Below are positions 15,929-25,019 of a stretch of DNA of 64,000 nucleotides, in pieces. The stretch covers positions 248,001-312,000 of IMG/VR virus record IMGVR_UViG_3300031576_000001; one strand, written 5' to 3'. The notes under the pieces were generated by a model. The model did no database searches and had not been told where the DNA came from. It was given only the letters and a program-made list of their open reading frames with translations. How positions within the stretch are numbered: position 1 is the first letter of the stretch; each line of letters opens with the position of its first letter. A program made the translations under genes and the position numbers. This stretch comes from a virus.

Positions 15929-16436
15929 GGGGGTTGCGCTTCTTGCTGAACGCTGCAGGGTCCACGGTCAGCGCACGCTTGCGAGATACCCTGTAGACCC
16001 CGGACTCGTCTGGCACGTTTATCCAGCCGTGCTCCAAGGCAAACGCTACGGCAGCGTCAAAACTCTCTCGGGTGTAATCGTTTCCACGGACCTTGTTCCA
16101 CCACGCCTCACGGGGAAGAGGCAGGTAGATGAACAGGTCAGAGACGTACTGCGACCATTCTTCACATTTCGGAGCTACCGCCTGCCAAGTCACCTCTTCG
16201 CTGAGCAAGGGTACCCACCCAATCTCCTTGCCTGCCGTGCCTACCAGCCTCATGTTTTCGAGCCAAGCCACGGTCTGACGGAAACCGTCATCGGTCAGGT
16301 GTGTCTGCCTCTGCGCTAGCGCCCACCATGGCTTGTACAGAAGAGGCACCATCGACTCCCGTAGAATGTCCAGCACGGGGAGTGCCTTGATAAGCCAGAA
16401 CGGTGAGCCATCGGGGGGGTGCCTAGAGACTTCCAT
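15882..16436 (-). CDS. Hypothetical protein
   Basis: 184 aa (MEVSRHPPDGSPFWLIKALP). Several Trp-rich helical segments (WTPLLS-like and YLPLPREAWWNKVRG) and a winged-helix-like C-terminal region (ESFDAAVAFALEHGWINVPD) that could bind nucleic acid; this is only a guess. The start overlaps the end of the upstream gene by 14 bp, so they form an operon with MazG. Stop is TAG. Confidence 0.6.
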   Translation of the reverse strand: MEVSRHPPDGSPFWLIKALPVLDILRESMVPLLYKPWWALAQRQTHLTDDGFRQTVAWLENMRLVGTAGKEIGWVPLLSEEVTWQAVAPKCEEWSQYVSDLFIYLPLPREAWWNKVRGNDYTRESFDAAVAFALEHGWINVPDESGVYRVSRKRALTVDPAAFSKKRNPPSRVVLDTLPLCAGS

Positions 16437-16863
16437 GCCTCTCTTGGTACACCACCGAAGCCAGGGGAGAGGCTAAGTTGTAGTTCTTGGACTTGGAGTC
16501 GCTCTTGGGGGTCACCGTGACCCCCATCTTTTGGTGGTACGCCAGCGCCACGTCCGTAAAGTCGCGTTGGTTGTCTGGGTCTTGGTAACCCAAGAAACCA
16601 TCAAGGAAGTCTGCCGGTACCAGGGAGTCCTCAAAGGGGATCATCCCTACCAGGCTCTCTTGCCAGCCTGCCTTACTGCCCAGGTAGACCTCAATATGCG
16701 CCCAGAGGGCGACAGGGTAGTTGGCGATCCCTAGCTCCCCCTCGACCACGGCGGTGAGAACGGCAGACCACCCTCTTGGCGCTGGCACCGTGGTTATCGT
16801 GCGTACCTCCCCCAGGCTTACCTTCGGTGCCTTCGGGGGCTTGTCCTTCTTCTTTTTACCCAT
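16423..16863 (-). CDS. Hypothetical protein with Lys-rich N terminus
   Basis: 146 aa; MGKKKKDKPPKAPK at the start, then a mixed domain (GWSAVLTAVVEGELGIANYP). No family recognised. Overlaps MazG by 46 bp upstream and the next gene by 14 bp downstream, same strand. Stop is TAG. Confidence 0.6.
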   Translation of the reverse strand: MGKKKKDKPPKAPKVSLGEVRTITTVPAPRGWSAVLTAVVEGELGIANYPVALWAHIEVYLGSKAGWQESLVGMIPFEDSLVPADFLDGFLGYQDPDNQRDFTDVALAYHQKMGVTVTPKSDSKSKNYNLASPLASVVYQERHGSL

Positions 16864-17231
16864 AACGCCAGCTTTCCGCCGTGCTTGAAAGCTCTCTTGC
16901 GGTTGACCTCGTGCTTGAGCCGGACAGCCCTGTCCATATCCACCCCGAGGGTCTTGGCCGTGTCCAGCGTGCGAATGAGAATATCCGCTAGCTCCTCCTC
17001 GGCGTTGGTTAGCTCAGGGTTCTTGTCGCAAGGCTCGTACAGCTTGCCCTTGCGCACTACTTCCCAAAGCTCCGAGACCTCGCCGGTCAGGTTGGTCAGG
17101 AAAATGGCCATCCTTTCCACAGAAGGCTTCGTCTGCAAAGCACTCTCGTGGTGAAACCCGTGCTCAAGGGCATTCTGAAACACCACGTCCGCTACAGCGT
17201 TGAAATTCGTCGGGGGTAGGGGCTCACTCAT
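16818..17231 (-). CDS. mazG: MazG-like nucleotide pyrophosphohydrolase
   Basis: 137 aa from ATG at 17231. LTGEVSELWEVVRKGK and NAEEELADILIRTLD are the ExxE...ExxD metal-binding helices of the MazG/all-alpha NTP pyrophosphohydrolase fold; the terminal HEVNRKRAF is also typical. These enzymes hydrolyse NTPs or ppGpp-related nucleotides and are frequent in phages, where they may keep the infected cell out of stringent starvation. First gene of a three-gene minus operon. The 46-bp overlap adds a short basic tail to MazG. A TAAGCT box lies ten bases upstream. Confidence 0.85.
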   Translation of the reverse strand: MSEPLPPTNFNAVADVVFQNALEHGFHHESALQTKPSVERMAIFLTNLTGEVSELWEVVRKGKLYEPCDKNPELTNAEEELADILIRTLDTAKTLGVDMDRAVRLKHEVNRKRAFKHGGKLALWVKRRRTSPRRHRR

Positions 17232-17565
17232 GGCTACGCCTAGCTTACCCCTGCTAGACTTCTTTTGCCAGCGACAAGGGGCAGCACCCATGACTTCACC
17301 CCCTCAAGGTAACGGCAACGGTAAGCACCCCCCAGTAGACACGGCACCCGATAGCCTACCCTCCCCTACTCCTTGGGGTGGCGACGTGGGGCTCATCCAG
17401 GCACACATCGAACGCCTGACCACCCGCGTAGAGGTCAATATTCACATGACCCAAAAGCTCGACCGAGACTTTGCCCACGCGGTAACCGAGCTAAGAGGCG
17501 ACATTGCAGGGATGCAAGTCAAGCTGGCTAAGATTCTTGCAATACTGGAAGCTGGGGCACCGTAA
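17230..17565 (+). CDS. Small coiled-coil protein divergent from mazG
   Basis: 111 aa from ATG 17230 (MATPSLPLLDFFCQRQ), or 91 aa from ATG 17290. N-terminal part is Pro/Gly-rich; the C-terminal half (IERLTTRVEVNIHMTQKLD onward) is a likely coiled coil with heptads. Resembles small phage proteins with a hydrophobic or disordered head and coiled-coil tail. The ATG at 17230 shares a CATG with the mazG start. Ends 38 bp inside the convergent phosphatase gene. Confidence 0.55.
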   Translation: MATPSLPLLDFFCQRQGAAPMTSPPQGNGNGKHPPVDTAPDSLPSPTPWGGDVGLIQAHIERLTTRVEVNIHMTQKLDRDFAHAVTELRGDIAGMQVKLAKILAILEAGAP

Positions 17566-18331
17566 CCACGCCAGAGAGGAAGGCTTTGCCGTAGTCCGCC
17601 TCTCCGGTGTAGACGTTGAGGGTGGGCGACTCACGGAAGACCCCTGGGGAGTGTGTGTGTCCGCAGTACACGTCAAAGGTGACCGTGGGGTTACGTTTGA
17701 CCTGATCTCGGAGCATCTTACCCATGGCGGCACAGGTCATCCAGGGTAGCCATTGTTCGTCTGACAGCTTACCTTGGTGCCATGTAGCCCCGGAGAAGGG
17801 GGCTACATGGGTGGCGAAGATGACCCTTGTAGCGCCTAGTGTGACTGCCTTGTCAATCTTGGCTTTGGCGCGGGCTACCTCGCGGTCTGCCACGCCCTGG
17901 ATCTTGGCGGTTAGCTCGGCGCCGTGAAGGTACCGAAACTCCCCAATGCGGTGCATGTCGGAGAGCAGGACGTGGCTGGCTCTGATGTTGCCGGCGCGGT
18001 TGTCGTAGAAACCATCTTGCCCGACGAGGTACGTACTCTCTCCGCAGTCTAGAGGGGGCAACGCTGAGAGGTAGCCCAGGGTTGAGACTCGCTTCTGAAA
18101 GCCGTCTACCGAGGGTGCGTTGTAGAAGTCGTGGTTGCCCAGCACGAAGAAGATGGCCCTGCCGGTGCGCCTGGTTAGCCCTTCCAAAGCCTCAGCGACA
18201 GACTCAGACTGTGCAATGTCCCCCGTGATGAGCACCCCATCGTACTCTTGTAGTGCGCTGCAAAGAGCCGAGTAAGCGGGTGCTGAGAGAAAGGGGACGT
18301 GGGGGTCCGTAACCCAAGCAAGGCGTATCAT
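17528..18331 (-). CDS. Calcineurin-like metallophosphoesterase
   Basis: 267 aa. Metallophosphatase motifs in order: WVTDPHVP (DxH), ITGDIAQSE (GDI), LGNHDFYN (GNHD) at ~75, ATHVAPFSG, and YCGHTHSPG (GHTH) near residue 225. Binds two metal ions and hydrolyses a phosphodiester or phosphomonoester; the substrate cannot be told. A perfect 12-bp hairpin lies inside the gene (17780-17810). Starts nine bases after a GTG-TAAACT box. Ends in TAG. Confidence 0.88.
   Translation of the reverse strand: MIRLAWVTDPHVPFLSAPAYSALCSALQEYDGVLITGDIAQSESVAEALEGLTRRTGRAIFFVLGNHDFYNAPSVDGFQKRVSTLGYLSALPPLDCGESTYLVGQDGFYDNRAGNIRASHVLLSDMHRIGEFRYLHGAELTAKIQGVADREVARAKAKIDKAVTLGATRVIFATHVAPFSGATWHQGKLSDEQWLPWMTCAAMGKMLRDQVKRNPTVTFDVYCGHTHSPGVFRESPTLNVYTGEADYGKAFLSGVVTVPQLPVLQES
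17780..17810. repeat. Perfect 12-bp intragenic inverted repeat
   Basis: Arms CCATGTAGCCCC (17780-17791) and GGGGCTACATGG (17799-17810), 7-nt loop, inside the metallophosphoesterase gene next to its ATHVAP motif. Confidence 0.85.
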
Positions 18332-18338
18332 GTCGCGG

Positions 18339-18686
18339 CTAGTTTACACCGCCTAACAAGGCGGGCAAATTAGCGTCGCGCTTTTCCGCTGTGACGAGGA
18401 GGGCGCAAGCAAGCACATGCTTGCACTTGTTACCCCTGCGAAAGTCCTCGCAGGTACAGGTGGACGTGTTGCCTGTGACCTTGACCACGTAGGTTTGTTT
18501 CTCGCTGGGAACATTATACACCCCGTTCCCCTGTGGCTCGATGTCGCCCGTGAAAGCCAGTGCTTTATTGAGTCGCTCTTTCCACTTGGGGTTCTTTGCA
18601 CCCCATGCGTCGGCTAGCGCCCTCATGGTCTGGTAGGTAGCGGCGGCTTGTTTACGGCGGACAATGCGGTCGTGTAGGTCAGACAT
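18339..18686 (-). CDS. SWIM zinc-finger protein
   Basis: 115 aa. STCTCEDFRRGNKCKHVLAC gives the CxCx(n)CxH pattern of the SWIM domain, a zinc-binding module seen in DNA- and protein-binding proteins, including SNF2-associated ones. The N-terminal ~60 residues form a helical region plus strands leading to the finger. It could act with the SNF2-type helicase at 7632, though nothing in the sequence proves it. Ends in TAG, eight bases from the next gene's start. Confidence 0.8.
   Translation of the reverse strand: MSDLHDRIVRRKQAAATYQTMRALADAWGAKNPKWKERLNKALAFTGDIEPQGNGVYNVPSEKQTYVVKVTGNTSTCTCEDFRRGNKCKHVLACALLVTAEKRDANLPALLGGVN
18341..18349 (-). promoter_or_regulatory. GTG-TAAACT promoter-like box
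   Basis: Nine bases before the ATG at 18331, overlapping the SWIM gene's last codons. Confidence 0.5.
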
Positions 18687-18695
18687 GCTCTCACA

Positions 18696-18911
18696 TTACC
18701 CCCTAGATAAGCGCATGTGTGTTGCGGTGTCACTCGCGCTTACCCCGTGCATCCCCCTGAACATCCGGGCTACCTCGTCGGCTAGCCTGACACCTTCCGC
18801 CAAGGGGCGGTTCATTTCCTCTACGCTCAACCTCTCGTAGTGGCACTGGTGAGGGTGCTCGGTAGGGCGTAGCTCTGGGGCTCTCTTAAAGGAGGGGGGC
18901 GGGGTCGGCAT
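18696..18911 (-). CDS. Small hypothetical protein
   Basis: 71 aa from ATG at 18911 (MPTPPPSFKRAPELRPTEH). One His/Cys cluster (EHPHQCHYERLS) and a helical C terminus. No family recognised. Upstream of, and in line with, the SWIM gene. Confidence 0.45.
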   Translation of the reverse strand: MPTPPPSFKRAPELRPTEHPHQCHYERLSVEEMNRPLAEGVRLADEVARMFRGMHGVSASDTATHMRLSRG

Positions 18912-18972
18912 GTCGGTCTTTGTGGTGCAGAGCTTACAATAGCCCAAATTCGAGTGAACTGAGAGGACAACC

Positions 18973-19269
18973 GTGGGTAAGAGTAGTGTAGAGGTGAAAA
19001 GTACGATGAACGCGAAAATGACCCCCACCGAGAGGGGACACTTGGCAATTTGCGGGTACAGGGTTGAACAAGCCCTGGGCTTGGTTGTACCCCCACTCCC
19101 CCTGCCTTCCTGCGAGGTGCCCCTTGTCCACCTTGGGCTGGCGGCGGCGTTGTGGGAGGGCGAGGTTGTCTTCAGTACTGAAGAGGGCATACCCGCCTAT
19201 CGACCCTCCTCGGGGTTTCTTGACGCCCTGACCCTCTGTCTGGCACGTATCGCGAAGACGTGTCATTAA
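18973..19269 (+). CDS. Small hypothetical protein
   Basis: 98 aa from a GTG with GAGAGGA seven bases upstream (ATG 19006 is an alternative). Helical segments around ERGHLAICGYRVEQALGLV and a C-terminal helix. Precedes the large structural-type gene by ten bases, so the two are probably co-transcribed. Confidence 0.5.
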   Translation: MGKSSVEVKSTMNAKMTPTERGHLAICGYRVEQALGLVVPPLPLPSCEVPLVHLGLAAALWEGEVVFSTEEGIPAYRPSSGFLDALTLCLARIAKTCH

Positions 19270-19278
19270 GCACCGAGG

Positions 19279-21882
19279 ATGGCATCACCCCCAGTAAAAG
19301 GCTGGTCTATGTGGGAAACCGTGGGAACCCTGGACCCCAACAAGGCTGTTTTGTTCCCAAAACAGAAAGCTACCCCCATGGTGCAACCGCTCGAAGGGGG
19401 CGCGCTCCCTATTTACGACCGTGACCCGGTAACCGAGGTCAGGGAGTATCCTGTGGAAGGAGCTAGCGCGGGGACGGTTAGCTCCCACGGTGCGCTGCAA
19501 GCGCAGATCGCCGTGACCCGCGAGAAGCGTGCGACGGCACAGAGCGAGGAGGGTGCTGCGCTCACGGAAGAGGGTGCCTTCAAGGCTTTTGACGACATGG
19601 TAAAGGAAGCGCTGGGCGACGACGCACCGTACCAAGAGGGGGTTGATTCTCTGTGTGATTCAAAGGACCAGGCTACCTTTGCTTCGTTGGACGAGCTAGA
19701 ACGCCAAGTCACTATGCCCCCAGAGGCGACAGCGCAGATTCACGCCGAGGAGGACCGTAGGTTCCTTGACACCGTGAACCAAATGGCAAGCGGGGTTGAG
19801 GGTACACACGCTTCCCTCCCTGCGACCGACCTACCTCTCAGCGCATTGCTGTCAAAGCGCTTGGTGGGTTTCATTGCTACTGCGACAGACACAAGCCCCG
19901 GTCTGCCGGCGTCAGGCGCTTGCACAGAGGCGCCCAGGACAGTGGCACTTTGGGCACAAACCCGAGAAAGAATGAAAATGTCGGAGACCGGAGACCCCAC
20001 TGCACGCGCAGAAATGGAGGCTTTTGACACCCTGATAGCAGAGTCCTTGACTGGCCCGGACACAACCACGGTTACCGCGTCTGAGCCATTGTCAGAACAA
20101 GCACGGGCAGATAGACAACTTGCGTTTGAGCAAGCCAAAGCCAAGCTCTTGGAAGAACCCCCCACGGTAAGCCAGCGCACAGTTATTGAGGGAAAAAAGC
20201 GCAAAGAGCGCCTTGAGACTCAAATCCGCCAGCTACGAGCTGAGCTAAACAAGCTGCGCGAGAAGGCAGGGTTGCCCAGGATAGGGTTGTGGGGCTACAC
20301 CACGGAACCGAGAGTGTATGACGACGAGACTACCGTGCTCCCCAAAGTAGCCCAGCGTGAGGACGCTATGACTCTCCGCGCACAACAGTCGGATGACAAG
20401 CTGTCCGAGGAGCAAAAGCTAGACGAGATAACGGACATTCTGAACGGCACCAAGGCGCAACTACAGGTAAAAGAGGCAGTGGACCAGGACACCGTAGCCC
20501 CCTATGACCCGGACACCTTCGTACCCCGACAAGAGCTAGGCGGGGAGGGTGCGCCCCAAGAGGTACGCACTGCCTTGCAAACCCTCCTTCAAGCTCGGAC
20601 CACCCAGGCTCTCCGTGCGCAAGGTGTGAGGTACAACACCATAGAGGAGCGACAGGTTATGGCGGACGCCACGCTCAAGGTGTTGCAAGGCTTCGCAGCC
20701 CAGAACCCCGTGGAGTACGCCAACTACGCGCTAGCCCAACTCAAAGAGGGCACCGTGGTCGAGGGTACCCACAAGGACAGTGCTGTACACCCCACGGACA
20801 GTGCCCAAGAGGAAGCACTACAACCTCTAAGCGAAAGAGGTGCAATGGGGCAGTGGCAGAGGCAACCCCTACGTGTACCACAGAAACTCAGAGCCAGGCT
20901 GGTTTTCACAGAGACCATGCTGGACAGCATCCCTGTGACGCCGGACGCCCTGCGTCTCAGTGACAGTAGAGAGCTTGGGGCGATTGCGGGGGCGCTGGGG
21001 GTCAAGTGTGACTCATGGTCAGAGCTGTCCCTATCCCTACGGAGAGGTATCGTGACCAAGGCACTACAAGACCGCGCAGGTAAGATGAGCCGGGACAAGG
21101 TAAGCATGGCGGTAGCCCCGGAGGCGATCCCGCCCGCGTTCTTGGAAAACCTACCGCCGACGAGCATCCTGATCTCGCTGAGCGACCCCCTCTTGGAGGC
21201 GTTGGCACGTAACTTTGGGGTGTGGGAGAGTTCATCGTGGTCGATGATGAACAAGAAGGAGAAGGCTGCACTCATCGAATGGGCTGAGCTTTCTACAGAA
21301 ATCGGTGAGGGTGAAGCCCCCCCCGAGGGGTCTTTGGGTGTAACAGATGAGCAGGACAGCCAAAAGGAGCGTAGCATCATGAGCGGTGTGGTTGACACGG
21401 TGAAGGCGGCAGGGGCGACCCTAGCCAAGGACAGCCAAGACGCCTCCTGGCGCGCGGCGGCAAAACAACTGACCAAGTTGGTCAGGGAGCCCCTTGTGGC
21501 GCTCCTGCACCGCAACCTCGGACCCAGCGACCCCTCTCTTCGGGTCAAGATTGCTGAGTTTCTGGATACCGAGATGGGCTCCATCGTGGTCACCAGCCTC
21601 CTTGCGACGGGGGCTACCCTGGTACCGATGCCGGCGCCCATGCAGGCTCAGGTTGTCCGGCTGGCGCAAGAGCTTCGTGTCAAGGCAATGGCAGACGGTA
21701 TGGACCTCACGGCTGACGTGGTGATGGGTCCGTTGCGGGCTGTCATAAGCACCTACTTGCAAGGGATGCCCGCAGAGGCGGCTGAGCTAGAGACCGAGAC
21801 AGCACCGGTCCAGATTCCCTCTGCCAGCATCAGTGACCACCAAGGCGTGGACAACCGTATCGGGGTCTCCGTCAAGGGTTAG
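19279..21882 (+). CDS. Large helical protein, probably virion-associated
   Basis: 867 aa, acidic and rich in Ala, Glu, Gln and Thr, with long helical and low-complexity stretches (for example RLETQIRQLRAELNKLREK, a clear coiled coil at ~310-345). The C-terminal ~170 residues are a more regular helical domain with paired hydrophobic helices (GSIVVTSLLATGATLVPMP). No enzyme motif. Size, position directly before the tail-fibre cluster and composition suggest an internal or structural phage protein. Ends in TAG and is followed by a strong hairpin terminator. Confidence 0.65.
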   Translation: MASPPVKGWSMWETVGTLDPNKAVLFPKQKATPMVQPLEGGALPIYDRDPVTEVREYPVEGASAGTVSSHGALQAQIAVTREKRATAQSEEGAALTEEGAFKAFDDMVKEALGDDAPYQEGVDSLCDSKDQATFASLDELERQVTMPPEATAQIHAEEDRRFLDTVNQMASGVEGTHASLPATDLPLSALLSKRLVGFIATATDTSPGLPASGACTEAPRTVALWAQTRERMKMSETGDPTARAEMEAFDTLIAESLTGPDTTTVTASEPLSEQARADRQLAFEQAKAKLLEEPPTVSQRTVIEGKKRKERLETQIRQLRAELNKLREKAGLPRIGLWGYTTEPRVYDDETTVLPKVAQREDAMTLRAQQSDDKLSEEQKLDEITDILNGTKAQLQVKEAVDQDTVAPYDPDTFVPRQELGGEGAPQEVRTALQTLLQARTTQALRAQGVRYNTIEERQVMADATLKVLQGFAAQNPVEYANYALAQLKEGTVVEGTHKDSAVHPTDSAQEEALQPLSERGAMGQWQRQPLRVPQKLRARLVFTETMLDSIPVTPDALRLSDSRELGAIAGALGVKCDSWSELSLSLRRGIVTKALQDRAGKMSRDKVSMAVAPEAIPPAFLENLPPTSILISLSDPLLEALARNFGVWESSSWSMMNKKEKAALIEWAELSTEIGEGEAPPEGSLGVTDEQDSQKERSIMSGVVDTVKAAGATLAKDSQDASWRAAAKQLTKLVREPLVALLHRNLGPSDPSLRVKIAEFLDTEMGSIVVTSLLATGATLVPMPAPMQAQVVRLAQELRVKAMADGMDLTADVVMGPLRAVISTYLQGMPAEAAELETETAPVQIPSASISDHQGVDNRIGVSVKG

Positions 21883-21905
21883 CCCCTCTGAGGGAAGAGT
21901 CTGAA

Positions 21906-21938
21906 GGCTCGTTGCCCCCCTGAGAGGGGGTGACGGGC
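21906..21938 (+). terminator. Rho-independent-type terminator
   Basis: A ~13-bp stem with some G-U pairs, built on CCCCC (21915-21919) and GGGGG (21926-21930), followed by TTTCATTCGTTT. Separates the 867-aa gene from the tail-fibre genes. Confidence 0.7.
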
Positions 21939-21982
21939 TTTCATTCGTTTAAGGGCGTTGTTATCCCCGACGATAGGGGAGG

Positions 21983-22615
21983 ATGCCCGAGGTAGAGAGA
22001 CACTCCAGGTGGGAACAGTACCCCAGGAAAGCGGATCTTATCCGTGACCTACGTACTTTCTTCAACCACCTGGAGGACTCGGTAGATCCCGCTCAGGACG
22101 CAAACGCCCTCCTGGCGATAGAATACGACACACTACCCAACGCCACGTTGAAGAGCGTGGCGGGTCTGGGGCTCTACACGTTTGACAGCACGTCGGTAGC
22201 GGTACCTGACGGCTTGAACGTACTTGACACGGGGCTACCCACGGGACGTTGGGTCAAGGTAACCACCGGGGGTGGTCCGGCGTCTAGCTACACGCTGACG
22301 AGCCATGCCTTCTCGTTTGCCTCTGTACCCTTGGCTATCATGCTGCCGTTGCCCATGGGCACCCGAGTAGACGGAGTTACCGTAGAGGTCTCCACCGCCT
22401 TTGACGGCGTGGGCGCTAGCCTCTTGGTAGGTACGCCCACGCTCCCGTCGCTCTACTTTGGAGTGGGCGCAAGTAAACTGAGCGTGGGTGGTGCTTTCTA
22501 CCACAACGATAAGGTTTATACCGCCCCCCTCTCTGAGGCTCTCATCCTGACCCTGGCTACAGCGGGCTCCACCGCAGGTACAGGCGCGGTACACGTTCGC
22601 ACACAAGGCCCGTGA
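21983..22615 (+). CDS. Tail-fibre-type protein
   Basis: 210 aa with a strong AGGGGAGG Shine-Dalgarno. N-terminal helix (YPRKADLIRDLRTFFNHLED) followed by YDTLPNATLKSVAGLG and TGRWVKVT, an arrangement common at the start of phage fibre or appendage proteins; the rest is beta-rich with Gly/Ser/Thr. First gene of a run of six fibre-like genes plus the patatin gene. Confidence 0.65.
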   Translation: MPEVERHSRWEQYPRKADLIRDLRTFFNHLEDSVDPAQDANALLAIEYDTLPNATLKSVAGLGLYTFDSTSVAVPDGLNVLDTGLPTGRWVKVTTGGGPASSYTLTSHAFSFASVPLAIMLPLPMGTRVDGVTVEVSTAFDGVGASLLVGTPTLPSLYFGVGASKLSVGGAFYHNDKVYTAPLSEALILTLATAGSTAGTGAVHVRTQGP

Positions 22616-22624
22616 AAGAAAACA

Positions 22625-23464
22625 ATGGCTAGTTACGAAAACCTAGCAGGTACAACCGAGACCACATTTCAAATTGGTCTGGACCGTCCACAAGTAAAGA
22701 GTACGTCCACAGGCGAGCTAGAAGCTAGAGACGCTACAGACTCGACTTACGCCAGGTTTCGCGTAGGCGCCCCTGTAGGTCCAAACGACGCGATTACCCG
22801 GTCCTATGCAGACACGCTGAGCAAGCCGATCATTGTTTCTGCTCAGTTTGACGGCAACAATGCGCTTCCTGCCAACACCGGAACCCCCAGCTACAAGGTA
22901 GTCACAACCACGGGTGCTTTTGCCAGCATTGGGGACGTGATCTACGATGACGGATCGGGAGTGGGCACTACCACGGTGCTTACGGCAATAGAGGGTCGTG
23001 TACTCGCTATTACGGACGCCCTCTCTGGTGGTACGGTCAGCCTTGACCCGGACAGCATTTACATCTGGGACGCTGACGGTTCTGCCTATGTAAAGATCGG
23101 GGACATTGGCTCCGTAACAGGGGCAAACAGGGTCATCCGATACACCATTACCAACGCTGCGACGCAGGACAGCGTGACTACGATTCCAGCAAGCGCGATT
23201 GTGGGACGCTGTGAGGTGAAGATAACGACCCCCTATTCCGGGGGAGCGTCTATCTCGGTGGGGCGAGCTGGTTCTCTGGCACTCATTATGCCCCCCACGG
23301 GGAACACCCCACAGGGGGCTAGCGGTAACATCTACCGTAGGTTCCAAGACACCGACTGGGGTGGCTCAGCTTTGGTGGTGCGGACTACGATCACAGGTGC
23401 TCCGGCTGCGGGTGCTGGCGTGATTATTGTCCACTACATGACACCCAACGCTTTAGCGTGCTAG
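22625..23464 (+). CDS. Tail-fibre-type protein with virion-anchor N terminus
   Basis: 279 aa. The N-terminal ~70 residues (NLAGTTETTFQIGLDRPQVK, LEARDATDSTYARFRV, then ITRSYADTLSK) are the conserved opening of many phage fibre proteins. The same module opens the next gene. The remainder is beta-rich and has no catalytic motif. Likely a trimeric fibre or adhesin component. Ends in TAG. Confidence 0.75.
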   Translation: MASYENLAGTTETTFQIGLDRPQVKSTSTGELEARDATDSTYARFRVGAPVGPNDAITRSYADTLSKPIIVSAQFDGNNALPANTGTPSYKVVTTTGAFASIGDVIYDDGSGVGTTTVLTAIEGRVLAITDALSGGTVSLDPDSIYIWDADGSAYVKIGDIGSVTGANRVIRYTITNAATQDSVTTIPASAIVGRCEVKITTPYSGGASISVGRAGSLALIMPPTGNTPQGASGNIYRRFQDTDWGGSALVVRTTITGAPAAGAGVIIVHYMTPNALAC

Positions 23465-23475
23465 TGTGACCCCCC

Positions 23476-23925
23476 GTGGCTGATTTTGATAACCTCTCCG
23501 GCACCAGCGAGTCCAGCTTTCAAGTAGGGCTAGACGGACCTCTTTTGAAGAGGAACGGCACTGCTTTGGAGGTTAGGGATGCTGCGGACACCGTGTTTGC
23601 AACGTTTCGAGTTGCTGACGGCTCAGGGGCGAGTGACGCTTTGTCACGGGGGGCACACGAAGCGTTGGACTCCCTGGTTCATGAGCTAGCAGAAACGAGC
23701 TACGAAGAGGTGACTCGACTAGGAGGGCTGGTTACTGACGTGATTGTGTGGACGGACTCTGGAAAAACCATCAAGGTACGAGAAATGAACCTCACTCGTG
23801 CTAGCGGTAGGGTCTCGGTCATTGTCAGAAAGCAATACAATGCAGGCGTGCTGGTACAAACGATGACTTCAACGATAACCCGGTCGGGCGGTCATGTCGC
23901 TTCGATTGACCATGTGGAGACCTGA
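23476..23925 (+). CDS. Short tail-fibre-type protein sharing the N-terminal module
   Basis: 149 aa, GTG start. SGTSESSFQVGLDGPLLK and LEVRDAADTVFATFRV match the neighbour's anchor module, but the C-terminal part is different and short (TRASGRVSVIVRKQYNAG). A fibre assembly partner or adaptor. Confidence 0.7.
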   Translation: MADFDNLSGTSESSFQVGLDGPLLKRNGTALEVRDAADTVFATFRVADGSGASDALSRGAHEALDSLVHELAETSYEEVTRLGGLVTDVIVWTDSGKTIKVREMNLTRASGRVSVIVRKQYNAGVLVQTMTSTITRSGGHVASIDHVET

Positions 23926-23930
23926 AGACA

Positions 23931-25019
23931 ATGAGTGAGTTTGTAGTTGTCGAGGGTGAGCTAGTACCGATTGACACAGCGGGGAACCCTTTGCCTATTG
24001 CCAACGGAGGCACGATAGGCTCAACCCCCGGGCTCATGGTAGCTGGCAAAGAGGGGACAGCGGCCAGGTTCCTTGAAATGTCTACGGTGTCGGGCGCCAA
24101 GGCGCTCAAGGTAGACGTTGTGCAGTCGGTAGCAGTGGATGTTGGAATCGACGACTGGCTAGGCAGCACCGCGCCCACCGTAGGCCAGAAGACCATGGCA
24201 GATTCTTTGCCGGTCACGTTGGCTTCTAACCAACCTGCCATTCTCATCACAGGTACAATAACCGCCCTCCCCCCTTCGTCGTCAGCCGCACTGGCTACCA
24301 TTGCTGTGGGCACCGTGGGTACTTCTGGCAGTGCGCCCGCTTCAACAGTAACAACAGGCACCCTGGTCTACAAAACAGATTACGTGGAGCCTACCTCAGC
24401 AGCGCAAAGGTCGATAAGATCTGACAATGCTGCCGACACTTCGGCGGGCACAGGGGCGCGCACCGTGAGGGTTACCTACTACGACAACACTACGGCGGGA
24501 CCATTTACAGAAACGGTGACTCTGGCAGGCACCACTTGGGTGAACACTGTAGCCACAAACATTCGCTACGTGGAAAAGATAGAGGTTTTGACCACGGGCA
24601 CCGATGGGTGGAATGTAGGTATCATTACCCTGCGTACTGGTACGGGTGGGGGTGGTACAGACATTGGAACAATTGCCGCGAATGATAATCAAACCTTCTG
24701 GTGCCACCACTACGTGCCCACGGGGATGACGTGCTTTGTCACGTCCGCCACGGTGGGTAACAATGCCACGTCAGCTACCAATGGTGGGTTCTTCTTCATC
24801 AAGTCGCGCATTCTACCCCCCACCGCGACACTGGTGACCAAAGGTGTTGTCGCCAGTGACATCATTCGCGCCTACGGTCAGACCAGTACAATTCAGCGTG
24901 TTTATGACAGCTCTATCCGGGTCACGGGGCCTGCTCAGCTAGTCATGCACGTTGTCCACGAAGCCGCCTCCGCGGTACAGCACAGAGCCAGCTTTGACTT
25001 TTACGAGGAGGCATCATGA
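23931..25019 (+). CDS. Tail-fibre-type protein, carries duplicated C-terminal module
   Basis: 362 aa. From about residue 145 to the end (YVEPTSAAQRSIRSDNAAD ... FDFYEEA) it is clearly homologous to the C-terminal part of 25016-25960. The N-terminal part starts FVVVEGELVPIDTAGNPLP and is unique here. Beta-rich with a recurrent NDNQTFWCHHYV segment. Start/stop overlap ATGA with the next gene. Confidence 0.72.
   Translation: MSEFVVVEGELVPIDTAGNPLPIANGGTIGSTPGLMVAGKEGTAARFLEMSTVSGAKALKVDVVQSVAVDVGIDDWLGSTAPTVGQKTMADSLPVTLASNQPAILITGTITALPPSSSAALATIAVGTVGTSGSAPASTVTTGTLVYKTDYVEPTSAAQRSIRSDNAADTSAGTGARTVRVTYYDNTTAGPFTETVTLAGTTWVNTVATNIRYVEKIEVLTTGTDGWNVGIITLRTGTGGGGTDIGTIAANDNQTFWCHHYVPTGMTCFVTSATVGNNATSATNGGFFFIKSRILPPTATLVTKGVVASDIIRAYGQTSTIQRVYDSSIRVTGPAQLVMHVVHEAASAVQHRASFDFYEEAS

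Noticed and set aside
20724-21641. 305-aa minus-strand frame
   Set aside because: Antisense shadow of the 867-aa gene, Ser/Arg-rich with no natural motifs.
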